Assembly (NCBI RefSeq): GCF_003385185.1
Contig: NZ_PQHZ01000011.1
Location: forward strand, 1-64,000
Reading direction: 5' to 3'
Source: Amycolatopsis palatopharyngis
GTDB taxonomy: Bacteria > Actinomycetota > Actinomycetes > Mycobacteriales > Pseudonocardiaceae
DNA length: 64,000 nt
In this document: positions 43,985 to 53,514 of the stretch, piece after piece
How positions within the stretch are numbered: position 1 is the first letter of the stretch
Layout: each line of letters begins with the position of its first letter
Program-made: the position numbers and the translations under genes
Notes under the pieces: model-generated
Told to the model about the DNA's origin: nothing
The model's database searches: none
What the model saw: the letters and a program-made list of their open reading frames with translations, nothing else

Positions 43985-44462
43985 GAACTGGGTCACGAGG
44001 ACGGACGGCGGCCTCACCTCGCCGTAGGCGAGGGTGCCGAGCCCCGCGGCGGCTGGCGCTCGGCGGAGTCGACGACCACTGAGCTGTTCTCGCAGTGCGG
44101 CCCGTGTCCTTCCCGTCCACGTCGGTCTCGTTGTGCACAGCCCAGCAGCGAAATCGCGCCGGCTCCAGACGGAGGTAGTCGTCGAGCACATCCGACAGCA
44201 CGAGTTCGGGCGCGTGTTCGAATGGATCGTCGTAGCCCCACCCCACTGGCTCGGCGTGCGGACCACCTGCCCCGTAGCGGCCCTGGCTGCCTGCAGCTTC
44301 GAGGGGAGCCTTACCACGGAGCCGTCTGCGTACGCGAAGTCGCCGTCGCCGGGCGGATTGTTCTGCCCACCGAACGCGCCCCATCGCGAATAGCAGTTCC
44401 CGTCGCCCTCGAGGTTCACCATGCCCGGCGGCAGAAGCTCGATCTCGCGCACCGGCCTATCC
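43985..44462 (-). pseudogene. C-terminal fragment of a hydantoinase B/oxoprolinase gene
   Basis: Minus-strand pieces REIELLPPGMVNLEGDGNCY, RWGAFGGQNNPPG and RLPSKLQAA are followed in another frame by GWGYDDPFEHAPELVLSDVL and DDYLRLEPARFRCW. They match the end of HyuB (the PWGLFGGxxG, GGGGYGDP and VLxDVxDxY segments). One frameshift near 44285, loss of most of the gene and direct abutment to a HyuA fragment show it is dead. It is a relic of a hydantoin-hydrolysis operon next to the surviving M20 hydrolase. Confidence 0.65.
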
Positions 44463-44539
44463 CGCGCCCTTGCGGTGCCTGCGTGCGGCTGAGCGCCTGG
44501 TACTGCCACGGCATCTGCTGACTGATCGGGCAATGGAGC

Positions 44540-44813
44540 GACCGCCGGTGCCGACGATCTGCAGGATGTCACAGAATCCGGCCGTCGTGATCAGACCGGT
44601 CGGCACGCGATTGCGTCGGAGCAGCACATCGGTGGCGACCGTGGTGCGGTGCGTCAGGAGGTCCAGATGATTACCCAACCAGGCGGACGCCCAACTGGCG
44701 GAACGATCGTGCGAGGTGCTCGCGACCTTGTGGACGGCGCTCTTTCCATTGCAGATAAAGGGGGCGACGACATCGATGTGCCTTCCATCCATGTCCATGC
44801 CGGTGATCCTCAT
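44540..44813 (-). pseudogene. N-terminal fragment of a hydantoinase A gene
   Basis: From an ATG after AAGGGGCGGG the frame reads MRITGMDMDGRHIDVV, then THRTTVATDVLLRRNRVPTG and LITTAGFCDILQI. It corresponds to the start of HyuA (GIDVGGTFTDVV and HGTTVATNALLER...ALITTRGFRDVLEIG). The frame then runs into unrelated residues, and the remaining 600 residues are missing. The glycine-rich nucleotide loop is degraded (DMDGRHID). It is fused by deletion to the HyuB fragment. Confidence 0.7.
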
Positions 44814-44929
44814 GAACCCGCCCCTTCCGGCTTGAGCTTTCGACCAGGCTAGGAAGCCCGACCGACCCCATCTATGGCTCACAGCCCAAGATCTCTAGCC
44901 GATACTTGGCACTTGGCCCAAATCATGGG

Positions 44930-45190
44930 CGACCGGGCGACCGTGACGCCAAAGAGACACCATCAGGTTCTGCAGATGGCGCATTGTCTGAGGCACCCGG
45001 GCCAGCCACGCGGGATCTCTCACCGCGACAGCACCCGCTCCCCGCTGTCCGAACCAACGCCGCCATCTGGATGCCGTAGCCGCCCTGTCCGACGAACCAG
45101 AACAGTCCCCTCGACGGTGTCATCGAATTCCGCCACCGGCTCGCCGTCAGGGCGAAGGTGCGCCGCCCGGCGCATGTGGCGGGGCGGCTC
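44930..45190 (-). pseudogene. C-terminal fragment of a DAO-type FAD-dependent oxidoreductase
   Basis: Minus-strand translation gives GLFWFVGQGGYGIQMA preceded, in a shifted frame, by a plausible PVAEFDDTV strand. This is the FAD-binding end of D-amino-acid-dehydrogenase/glycine-oxidase-like enzymes (FFWLAGQGGYGIQ consensus). The N-terminal 90% is absent, cut off where IS256 sequence begins. It is a relic only. Confidence 0.5.
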
Positions 45191-45289
45191 GGACACCAGG
45201 CTGTCTTAGAGCGTGTCTTACGTGGTGATCTACCGTTGATGCGACATGATCTGGGTCTGTAACAAGATCGGTGTTTTCGGCACTGGTGA

Positions 45290-46564
45290 TTAGTACTTCT
45301 CGGCGGCCGGCCACCGATCACCGAACGTTTTCGCAAAGCGTTCAAAGCGGGTTTCCACCGCATCGTCCACCGTGCCTGCCCCTTGCCGGTCGGGTCCACG
45401 GACCGGGTGACCAGATACAGACACTTTAGCGTTGCTTGTTCCGTGAGGAAGTGCCCGCGTGCCCGCGCAGCCTTACAATACCGCGCATTTAATGACTCAA
45501 TCGCGTTCGTGGAGCACAATACGCGCCGAATCCCGGGATCATAATCCAAGGACGGAGTAAATTCCTCCTAGGTATTACGTCACAGCCGGATGATCGCGAA
45601 ATGCCAATCACCCCACTTCTCCTCCAACTCGTCCAATGCAACTTCCGCCGCATCAGTGGTCGCAGCCCCGTGTAAATTGGCTTCAGGTTCTTCTTCAGCG
45701 CATCCCAGTCACGCTTCGACGCCATCCGAAACGAATCCCCATCAAATGGGCCACACATCGACCACCGCATCCGGCAGCCCCTTCAACCCGTCACAGACCA
45801 CGAAGAACACGTCCTTCATGCCACGATTCTTCAAGTCCTGCAACACTTGCAGCCAGAACTTCGCGCCCTCGCCACCGTTCCCAGTCCACATAGCCGAGCA
45901 CGTCCTTACGGCCCTCGAGCGTCACCCCGACAGCCGCATAAAAACGCGCGATTCGCGACCTTACCGTCCCGCACCTTCACAACCACGGCATCAATAAACA
46001 CCGCGGCGTAACATTCGTCGAGCGGACGCGACTGCCATTCCCGCAACTCCGCCACCACCGAATCGGTGATCCGCGATACCGTATCCTTCGACACCGACGC
46101 ACCATAAATCTCAACGAAATGCGCCGAAATTCGAGTCGGTCGTCAATCCTTTCGCATACAACGACAACACGATCTCATCGACACTACCCAGCCGCCGCTG
46201 CCGCTTCTTCACGATCACCGGTTCAAAACTACCCTCCCGGTCCCGCGGCACCGCCACCTCTACTTCACCGACCGCATCCGAGATCACCGTCTTGGAGCGG
46301 GCACCGTTGCGCACATTCGAGCCCTCACGATCCGGCTCGCCCTGGCGCTTGGCGTGGCCGAGGTGCTCGGGTCATCTCCGCATTCAGCGCGGTCTCCAGC
46401 ACCGTCTTCGTCAGCTGCTTGAGCAGCCCGTCCGGGCCCGTCAACGCCACGCCCTGCTCCTGCGCCTGGGCGATCATCGCCGCTACCAGCCGCTCCTGTC
46501 CACCGGCCGGTGTCGCGGCCTTCTTCTGGGATGCCCGTGTCGTCACAGCATCAACAGTCATCAC
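45290..46564 (-). pseudogene. IS256-family (mutator) transposase, multiply frameshifted
   Basis: The order of pieces on the minus strand is MMTVDAVTTRASQKKAATPA, LLKQLTKTVLETALNAEMT, RNGARSKTVISDAVGEVEVA, MSKDTVSRITDSVVAELREW, PLDECYAAVFIDAVVVKVRD, RRVLCSTNAIESLNARYCKA and KCLYLVTRSVDPTGKGQARW. It ends at DRWPAAEKY before the stop at 45290. These are the consecutive blocks of IS256 transposases. At least four frame changes are needed, so it is inactive. Possible terminal repeat sequence (AGACACGCTCTAA) lies near 45205-45217. Confidence 0.85.
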
Positions 46565-46689
46565 ACTCCGTGCCCATCCCGCCGGATCTCACCCCGCCGG
46601 GTCGGGCCGAAAAACACCGTTCGCTACACAGTCCCTTCCCAAGACCATCCAACCTTAGTTGGGTCACTGTCCGGAAGGTTCGGGGCACC

Positions 46690-47105
46690 TCAGGTGATCA
46701 TGAGTAGTTGGAGTGGTCGGGTGGCGTCGCGGGCGTGATGTCGGAGTGCGGCGGCGATATTGGTGGCTCCGGCGAGGCGGTGCAGGCTGATCACCAGGTT
46801 CCGCAGCGAGGCCATGACTACGATCAAGGTCGTCACGGTCGCGGCCGGGATCGAGTTCCCACACGCCGTCCAGGCCCTGCAGATCACCCGCAAGACCCGA
46901 CCGGCGACCGCCCGATCAGGCCAGCGCGGCCGGTGGCGCACCGAAACCATCTACGCGATCACCGACCTCGGACCGCACCAGGCCCGCCCCCACGAACTTG
47001 CCGCCTGGATCCGGGGACACTGGCAGATCGAGAACGGCCTGCACTGGGTCCGCGACGTCACCTTCGCCGAAGACCTCTCAACGGTCCGCACCGGAGCCGC
47101 CCCAC
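46690..47105. pseudogene. ISAs1-family transposase fragment with an internal inversion
   Basis: On the plus strand 46815-47105 encodes KVVTVAAGIEFPHAVQALQI, WRTETIYAITDLGPHQARP and AAWIRGHWQIENGLHWVRDV to RTGAAPQ, the middle of an ISAs1 transposase. The next block of the same protein (VMASLRNLVISLHRLAGATN, IAAALRHHARDATRPLQLL) is present immediately to the left but on the minus strand (46690-46816). One of the two pieces has therefore been inverted relative to the other. Neither can make a transposase. Confidence 0.7.
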
Positions 47106-47466
47106 AACTCGACCCCGCGCCAGGGTATCCCGGCGAGCTGACGGCGCAGCCGGGGTTGGTTGCCCTTGACCGTGAGCACCCGGACGATCAGCGTTCAGGA
47201 AGGATGCTGGCTGTGCTCGCACAGGGAACCTTGGACGCAACCGGCCAGTGGTGGGTGAGGCAGCGTGGACATGCTGGGAAGCCCGAACAGTGTCTTCCAC
47301 GCACCTTTCGAAGCAGAACCGGCCAGAGCCGTGCCGGATTCTACCACCGACCGCAGCCCCGCAACCACCGCCAGTTCGCCAACAAGATCAAGACCGCTGC
47401 CACCAAGAGAGCGGTCTCGACAAGCTCGACCAGCGTTGGGGGGTCTCGACCAGCGTCGAGCGGTGG
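47106..47466. other. Non-coding remainder before the aromatic cluster
   Basis: No supported gene is present. Near 47410-47460 a short direct repeat TCTCGACCAGCGT (with a variant TCGACCAGCGT just before) occurs close to the 3' end of the UbiX-type gene. It might be part of a decayed element end or a terminator-like structure. Nothing else is recognised. Confidence 0.3.
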
Positions 47467-48042
47467 TCAGCGGGGGTCGGTGGTGCCGGACCAGCGGTCA
47501 ACGAGCTTGTTGTCGATGCGCAGATGGTCCAGCAGCCGTCCCACGGTGTGGTACACGATGTCGTCGAGGGACTGTGGGCGGGTGTAGAAGGCGGGTACGG
47601 GTGGGACGATGAAGGCGCCCAGGTTGGCCAGTCGTGCCATGGTGTCGAGGTGGCCGGCGTGCAGGGGGGTCTCCCGTACGCACAGCACCAGTGGGCGACG
47701 CTCCTTCAGGGTGACGTCCGCGGCCCGGCTGACCAGGCTGGAGGTGATCCCGGAGGCGATCTCCGACATCGTCCGTACTGAGCACGGTACGACGACCATC
47801 CCATCGGTGCGGAAGGAACCACTGGCGATGGCCGCTCCGATGTCGGCCGAGCGATACAGGACGTCACAGCGTGATTCCAGGTCCGCTATGCCCATGGAGA
47901 TCTCGTGCCGGAGCGTCACCATCCCCGCCGGGGACGCGACGACATGGCTCTCGATTCCCAACTCTTGCAACACCTCGAGCAGCCGGATTCCGTAGATCGA
48001 CCCGCTCGCCCCGGTGATCGCGACGACGATACGCGTGGCCAT
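47467..48042 (-). CDS. ubiX: UbiX-type flavin prenyltransferase
   Basis: The 191-residue protein has the UbiX signature IVVAITGASGSIYGIRLLEVL, the SPAG loop, a VPCSVRTMSEIASGI segment and LVLCVRETPLHAGHL. It ends with YTRPQSLDDIVYHTVGRLLD. UbiX prenylates FMN with dimethylallyl phosphate to make prenyl-FMN, the cofactor of UbiD decarboxylases. It starts 18 bp after the UbiD-type gene and is the last gene of the aromatic cluster. Family and reaction are secure. The partner is clearly the adjacent UbiD-type protein. Confidence 0.93.
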   Translation of the reverse strand: MATRIVVAITGASGSIYGIRLLEVLQELGIESHVVASPAGMVTLRHEISMGIADLESRCDVLYRSADIGAAIASGSFRTDGMVVVPCSVRTMSEIASGITSSLVSRAADVTLKERRPLVLCVRETPLHAGHLDTMARLANLGAFIVPPVPAFYTRPQSLDDIVYHTVGRLLDHLRIDNKLVDRWSGTTDPR

Positions 48043-48060
48043 GTGTCCTCCTCCCCGTGC

Positions 48061-49461
48061 TCAGAAGTAGTCGACCGGTGGGGTGTTGTCGGCCGCCTCG
48101 CGGATGCCGTCCACGGTGAGATCCTCCTGGCCGGGAACCCGGATCCGCAGGAACTTCATCTCCGACGCGTCCAGCGGACTGGTTGCATCCATACCCAGTT
48201 TGGACCCGACACCATCGACTGTCGACGGGTCCAACTTGGATCCTTGAGCTGTGTTCACGACCAACAGGTCCCGTTTGGCCTGGAACCGGGTCGCCACTGC
48301 CCACTCGACCTCCATCGGGTCGTGCACGTCCACGTCGGCATCGACCACGACCACGTGCTTGACGTCGTAGTGGACCGACAGGGCCGACAAGATCACGTTC
48401 GTGACCTCACCCGGCTTGTGCCCGGCGACCTGCACGTACAGATGGTAGCGGCAGGTTCCGCCGCGAGACAGGTGGACGTCGCGCACGCAGGCGAAGCGAC
48501 GTTGCAGCTCCACCAGGAAGGTGGCCTCCCGGGGCAGCGCACCCAGCAGCAGATGCTCCAACCCGCCCCCGACGATCGTGTGGAAGATCGGCTTCTCCCG
48601 GGTGGTGATCGCATCTAGGGTGACCACGTGCCGCTCGGCCCGTTCCCCGTAGTACTGCGGGAACTCGCCGAAGGGACCCTCCGGCGCCCGTTCGGCGGCC
48701 TCGATCCGCCCCTCCAGGACGATCTCGGCGTCGGCAGGAACCCGCACCTCGTTGGTGACGCAGCGGGTCACCGGCAGCGGTTCCCCGCGCAGTGCACCGG
48801 AGACGGTCAGTTCGTCGACGCCGAGTGGCACAATCGCCTGGGAGGCCATCAGGGTGAGCGGGTCCACGCCGATCACGATGGCGATCTCAAGGGCCACGCC
48901 TGCTGCCGCGCTCTCGTCCAGGAAGGCGAGGGTGTGCCGCGGCAGCAACAGGACGCCGAGCTTGTCCGGCGCGGTGACCTGCAAGCGGTGGATCGACACG
49001 TTCTGCTGGCCAATGACCGGATTCCGGGCGATCAACAGCCCAGCGGTGATGTAGGCACCCGAATCGTGCTCGTTGTGCGTCGGGATCGGCAACTGGGTGG
49101 TCAAGTCGACATCACGGGTGACGACCTGCTGGCACGCTGGGTCGGGAACCTCGACCCAGTCGATCGGGTGCTCGGAGGCTGCCCCGAAGGCCCGGGCCAC
49201 CTCGGCCGTGGGGACGCCCATGCTCTCGGCCATCCAGTCCCGCTGGGAGAGCAGCCCGGAGACCACCGGGGTGTCGCTGCCGCCTGGCGCGCGGAAGAAG
49301 GTCGCCGCGGTGCCGTCCAGCACATTCGCGGTGGCGGCCACCTCGAACCGCAGGTCCAGGCCGGCCTGCGGCGTGGTCAATCGGCCGCTGTCGGCCAGTC
49401 GACGCAGCCAACCCCGCAGGTCCGCGCCGGGGGGTAACTTGGTGATTTCCCGTTCGCTCAT
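48061..49461 (-). CDS. UbiD-family prenyl-FMN-dependent (de)carboxylase
   Basis: The 466-residue protein follows the UbiD family throughout: LRGWLRRLADSGRL, TTQLPIPTHNEHDSGAYITA, QQNVSIHRLQV with the prFMN/metal-binding Asn and Arg, APEGPFGEFPQYYG with the catalytic Glu region, and SKLGMDATSPLD at the C-terminus. Such enzymes remove CO2 from aromatic or acrylic acids; vanillate and 4-hydroxybenzoate decarboxylases are characterised relatives. With UbiX downstream and a CYP199-type demethylase upstream, decarboxylation of a hydroxybenzoate-type acid is likely but the substrate is inferred. The 260-bp gap upstream shows no gene and may contain a promoter. Confidence 0.9.
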   Translation of the reverse strand: MSEREITKLPPGADLRGWLRRLADSGRLTTPQAGLDLRFEVAATANVLDGTAATFFRAPGGSDTPVVSGLLSQRDWMAESMGVPTAEVARAFGAASEHPIDWVEVPDPACQQVVTRDVDLTTQLPIPTHNEHDSGAYITAGLLIARNPVIGQQNVSIHRLQVTAPDKLGVLLLPRHTLAFLDESAAAGVALEIAIVIGVDPLTLMASQAIVPLGVDELTVSGALRGEPLPVTRCVTNEVRVPADAEIVLEGRIEAAERAPEGPFGEFPQYYGERAERHVVTLDAITTREKPIFHTIVGGGLEHLLLGALPREATFLVELQRRFACVRDVHLSRGGTCRYHLYVQVAGHKPGEVTNVILSALSVHYDVKHVVVVDADVDVHDPMEVEWAVATRFQAKRDLLVVNTAQGSKLDPSTVDGVGSKLGMDATSPLDASEMKFLRIRVPGQEDLTVDGIREAADNTPPVDYF

Positions 49462-49721
49462 CGCGACATCTCACTCTCATCGGCTGATAGCTTTCCGTTC
49501 TGCAGACCGGACCAAGTCCGATCGCCTCCCCCACGATGGGGCCGGGACACGGCCACGGATCTGGAGTCGAATCGCACCGCCCAAGGGCAGGCGACCTCGA
49601 TCGCGTTGATTGAGTATCCAAGGAATTGATCATCGTCAGCATCTACAATTGTCTTCACTACTTGCTCATTTCGACATGAAGGGCCTCGTCTTGCTGAGCA
49701 GGCCAATCTCGACTCAATCAT

Positions 49722-50933
49722 TTATGCCAACTCCAAGCGGAGCGGCACACGTTCCCAAACAGCCAACGTGTTATTGATCCCCCGCGCCGGCTCGCCAGCC
49801 AACTCTATTCGATTCACTCGTGCGACGAGCGCCCTGAGTAGTGCCTCGGCTTCTAGCCGTGCAACGTGTTGTCCTACGCACTGGTGGAGTCCCATACCAA
49901 ACCCGAGGTGCCCAGACGGATCACGCGTTATATCAAAGACATCGGGGTTGTCCCAGTGGCGAGGGTCTCTGTTCGCTGCTCCAAGCAACAGCATGACCTT
50001 TTCATGCTTCCCTACACTCAAGCCTCCAAGATCAACCGCTTCCGAGGTTGTATGGAAGACGACCTGAAAAGGGCTTGCCCATCTTACTATTTCGTCGAAA
50101 GCGTGTCGCGCCAGAGAAGGGTCGTTCTTCAGGATAGCCCATTGCTCCGGATGTGTGGCAAAGGCGTGAAGTAGAGCCGCGATCCCGTGGATCGTGGTAT
50201 CAATGCCTGCCGATAGCAGCGATCTCACCGTAAGTGACGCTTGTTCTGGCAGGATCTCCCCGCGATCAGACGACTCCCAGATTGTTGCACCGAGGCTACC
50301 GGCGCGGAGGTTTTCTCGTTGACACATCGTGGCGACCCACTCGCTCAGCTCCGAAAGCCGACGCGCATTCTGGTGAAACAGTTCATTCTGTGGACCAAAA
50401 GCATTGAAAACCAAGTCACCGTAAGCGAGCAGGTTGCTGCGCCCTTCCGCCGGCAAACCAACGGCATCTGCGAATACCTTCAATGGATAGGCCGCTGCCA
50501 AATCCTTCATGCCATCCAACTCGGGACCTCGCAACAGGACCTCGTCGACCAAAGAATCAGCTTCTGCCATCCACGACTCTCGCAGGCGACGAAGAGTGCG
50601 CATACCGAGAACCTCGGACAGGACCCTTCGGGGTGCATCATGGTGAGGCGGGTCCGTTTCGGTGGGGTTCGCCGGAGGCCGCCAGGGCTTCTCCTTGTAG
50701 TAATTGGGCCACCCAATACCACCGCCAACTTGGAAAGTTTGCCAATTCGCTAAGACTTCTCGGATCTCGTCATACCGGCCAGTGGCATAGACACCGTTCT
50801 GGGGCATCCACACAACAGGCGCCGTCTCACGAACCGCACGTTGGAGAGGCTCTCGGTCGAGCAGGGTCGATGTCGCATAGGCATCGATATCGCACACCGG
50901 AGAAGTCACATTCTTGGTAGCGACGATATTCAT
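49722..50933 (-). CDS. CYP199-type cytochrome P450 (aromatic acid O-demethylase/hydroxylase)
   Basis: This 403-residue P450 has the I-helix LLSAGIDTTIHG, the ExxR motif in FDEIVRW and the heme loop FGMGLHQCVGQ (Cys about 352). Segments DLAAAYPLKVFADAVGLPAE, YGDLVFNAFGPQNELF and GAANRDPRHWDNPDVFDITR match the CYP199A family, which oxidises para-substituted benzoates, for example O-demethylating 4-methoxybenzoate. The start follows AGGTGG. The reductase gene lies just upstream, 22 bp away. Both have visibly lower G+C than the neighbouring cluster genes, suggesting separate acquisition. The soluble product acts in the cytoplasm. Confidence 0.9.
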   Translation of the reverse strand: MNIVATKNVTSPVCDIDAYATSTLLDREPLQRAVRETAPVVWMPQNGVYATGRYDEIREVLANWQTFQVGGGIGWPNYYKEKPWRPPANPTETDPPHHDAPRRVLSEVLGMRTLRRLRESWMAEADSLVDEVLLRGPELDGMKDLAAAYPLKVFADAVGLPAEGRSNLLAYGDLVFNAFGPQNELFHQNARRLSELSEWVATMCQRENLRAGSLGATIWESSDRGEILPEQASLTVRSLLSAGIDTTIHGIAALLHAFATHPEQWAILKNDPSLARHAFDEIVRWASPFQVVFHTTSEAVDLGGLSVGKHEKVMLLLGAANRDPRHWDNPDVFDITRDPSGHLGFGMGLHQCVGQHVARLEAEALLRALVARVNRIELAGEPARGINNTLAVWERVPLRLELA

Positions 50934-50955
50934 GCTGCGATCCACCTTTACTAAT

Positions 50956-51924
50956 CTAGAGATCAAGAGTGAGGCTAGCGGACTTAGCACGAGAGACGCA
51001 GACGAGCATACAGTCACCGGCCTCACGCTCCATATCATTGAGTACGCTGTCGCGATGGTCCGGGACACCATCAAGTACGGCAACTTCGCAGGTGCCACAT
51101 ACTCCCTGCCGGCACGAACTCAATGGCGCTTTTCCGAGACGCCGCAGCGCATCGAGTACGGTCTCCCGGGGCGTGACAGTCAACGTTTCCCCAGACCTGA
51201 GAGCCACTGAGATATCACGGTCTGCGGCTTGGCTCCGATCGGCGGCAACAAACCTTTCCGTCCGCAAAGAGTAGCGCGGCCATCTTTCGCAGGCTTCAGT
51301 GACCGCCAGTAGCAGTCCTTCCGGCCCGCATGCATAAATGGCAGTACGTGGAACAGGGGAACCAAGCCAGCCGCCAATGTCAGGCAATCCCAATTCATCC
51401 TGGGGCCAGAGGCGCACCGGTGCGCCCAACGTGTTAAGTCGATCATAGAAAGCCATCGAACGACGACTACGCCCTCCATAAAGCAGGTCCCAACTGGCCC
51501 CTACTTGGATCGCTTGCCTGATCATCGGAATCAATGGCGTTATGCCGATCCCTCCGGCGATGAAACGATACCTGTCCGCCGGTACCAACGGAAAGTGATT
51601 TCGGGGACCGCCGAACGGCAACACCATCCCCTCTCGGAGATGGTCATGGATCCATTGGGAGCCCCCTCGGCTGTCAGGAGTTCGCAGTACCGCAACTTCG
51701 TAAGAGAACCCGTCCCAACGGTCTCCACAGAGCGAATAGTGTCGGACGAGATCGTTGGGAAGAAACAGTTCCAAATGGGCTCCCGGGCTCCAAGGCGGCA
51801 GCCGCCGTCCGCCGGGATCTTCCAGAGTCAGACGGATAACTCCTTCAGCTACTCGTTCCTTCTTTCTCACCACAAGCGCTCCGCTGTCGTCCGCCGAACT
51901 GGCGGATGCGATTTGTGTGGGCAT
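50956..51924 (-). CDS. Phthalate-dioxygenase-reductase-type (FMN/NADH, 2Fe-2S) reductase
   Basis: The 322-residue protein has a flavin domain (SPGAHLELFL, RHYSLCGD), a nucleotide domain (FIAGGIGITPLIPMIRQA, YACGPEGLL) and a C-terminal plant-type ferredoxin domain (SSCRQGVCGTCEV with a later CMLVC). This order (flavin, NADH, 2Fe-2S) is that of phthalate dioxygenase reductase and VanB. It passes electrons from NADH to an oxygenase, here most simply the CYP199-type P450 that follows 22 bp downstream. It shares the lower G+C of that gene. No separate ferredoxin gene is seen nearby. Confidence 0.9.
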   Translation of the reverse strand: MPTQIASASSADDSGALVVRKKERVAEGVIRLTLEDPGGRRLPPWSPGAHLELFLPNDLVRHYSLCGDRWDGFSYEVAVLRTPDSRGGSQWIHDHLREGMVLPFGGPRNHFPLVPADRYRFIAGGIGITPLIPMIRQAIQVGASWDLLYGGRSRRSMAFYDRLNTLGAPVRLWPQDELGLPDIGGWLGSPVPRTAIYACGPEGLLLAVTEACERWPRYSLRTERFVAADRSQAADRDISVALRSGETLTVTPRETVLDALRRLGKAPLSSCRQGVCGTCEVAVLDGVPDHRDSVLNDMEREAGDCMLVCVSRAKSASLTLDL

Positions 51925-52113
51925 GAACTACCTCCTCAAGTCTGAGGATTGTCCGCAGATCGAGAGGACATGACAGCGTAATCGGTCTGCGTTTCGCCGG
52001 CGACCACCTGACGCCGAAGCGGGATCAGCTGGCGACTGTGCGACTGCTGGCCAGCCGGTGACTGTCCCCGATTTCCTAGGTCAACGTTGAAAGGACGGCG
52101 TTGCATGGATTGG

Positions 52114-53514
52114 TCACAGGCTGTCCACCTCTGGAAGGATTTCCACGGAGTCGACGACCGCCTTGATCTCGGTGAACTGGTCGATGCCGGCGGCACCGCG
52201 GGTCCGCCCGAGCCCCGACATCTTGAACCCACCGGACGGAATCTCCGGGAAGGACTTGTTGTATTGGTTGATCCACACGGTGCCGGCGTCGATGCGATCC
52301 GCCACCGCCCGGGCGAGGGCAGTCTCCTCCCCCCAGACCGAGGCGGCCAGCCCGAACGGAGTCGCGTTGGCCAGTGCCACCGCTTCCGCGATCGTCTCGT
52401 ACGGCTCCACCCCGAGTACCGGTCCGAAGATGTCCTCCTGTACCAACGGTGAGGAGGTGTCGGCCCCGGCGACCAGGGCCGGGCGGAGGAAGTAGCCGTC
52501 CTTGCCCGCCACCTCGACCCGGTCACCACCGGTGACCAACACCTTGTCCTTCCGGGCTTGGTCGAGGTAGCCGGAGACCTTGGCGTAGGCGGGCTCGCCG
52601 ACCAGCGGTCCGACCTCGGTCGACTCGTCGGCGGGATCACCCATCACGAGGCCGTCCAGCGCGACACGCAAGGCGTCCACCGCGGCATCGAACTGGGACT
52701 GGTGCACCAGGATTCGGGTGCAGGCCATGCACATCTGGCCGGCGGTGATTACCGATGCCCGGCCGAGAGTCGCCAACGGGCCGTCCAGAGCGGTGTCCGG
52801 GAGCAGCACACTGGTCGCCTTGCCGCCCAGCTCCAGCAGCGGCCGGGTCATCGTGCCAGCGGCTGCCCGCATCACGGACTGTCCGGCCGCGGTCGACCCG
52901 GTGATCGCCACCCCGCGGGTGCGCGGGTCCTCGACCAGCCCCTGGCCGACCTCCCCTTCACCGGCGACCAGGTGCAGCACGTCGGCGGGGACGCCGGCAG
53001 CGAGGCCCAGCTCGATGGTGCGCTGGGTGACCCGGTACGTCTGCGAGCTCGGCTTGACGATGGCGGTGACCCCGGCGGCGAAGGCGGGGGCCAGATCGCG
53101 CAACAGCAGGAGCACCGGCCAGTTCCACGGGGTGATGAACACCACGGGACCGAGTGGCTCGCGCCGGACCAGGGCGCGATTGCCGTCGGACAGCTCGTGG
53201 AACTCGTCCCGGCTGGACCGGCAGGCACCGGCGTTGAAACGGAGCGCCTCGCAGCCCCCCGCAATCTCGATCCGGGCCTCAGCGACGACCTTGCCGGTCT
53301 CCCGGACGAGCTGGTCGGCAAGAGACTCCGCCTCGGCCTCCAGTGCGTCCGCCCAGGCGAGCAGGACGCGGCTGCGCAAGCGATGATCACGGCTCCACGC
53401 ACCGGACCGGTGAGCGGTGAGGGCACTCGCCACCACACGGTCGAGTTCTTCCGGGGTGGCGGGGTCGGGAACCTCAACGACTTCCTGGCTGGCGGGCAGG
53501 CGGATGGTGCTCAT
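52114..53514 (-). CDS. Aldehyde dehydrogenase (NAD(P)+-dependent)
   Basis: The 466-residue protein has the ALDH motifs FITPWNWPVLLLLRD, KPSSQTYR, ITGSTAAGQSVM, the catalytic Glu in LLELGGKATSVLLPDT and the nucleophile Cys in ITAGQMCMACTRILVHQ, plus EDIFGPVLGVEPY. It oxidises an aldehyde, possibly a benzaldehyde or vanillin-like one in this cluster, to the acid. The ATG at 53514 overlaps the SDR stop by 4 bp (ATGA), so the two are translated together. About 190 bp separate it from the lower-GC reductase/P450 pair. Confidence 0.92.
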   Translation of the reverse strand: MSTIRLPASQEVVEVPDPATPEELDRVVASALTAHRSGAWSRDHRLRSRVLLAWADALEAEAESLADQLVRETGKVVAEARIEIAGGCEALRFNAGACRSSRDEFHELSDGNRALVRREPLGPVVFITPWNWPVLLLLRDLAPAFAAGVTAIVKPSSQTYRVTQRTIELGLAAGVPADVLHLVAGEGEVGQGLVEDPRTRGVAITGSTAAGQSVMRAAAGTMTRPLLELGGKATSVLLPDTALDGPLATLGRASVITAGQMCMACTRILVHQSQFDAAVDALRVALDGLVMGDPADESTEVGPLVGEPAYAKVSGYLDQARKDKVLVTGGDRVEVAGKDGYFLRPALVAGADTSSPLVQEDIFGPVLGVEPYETIAEAVALANATPFGLAASVWGEETALARAVADRIDAGTVWINQYNKSFPEIPSGGFKMSGLGRTRGAAGIDQFTEIKAVVDSVEILPEVDSL

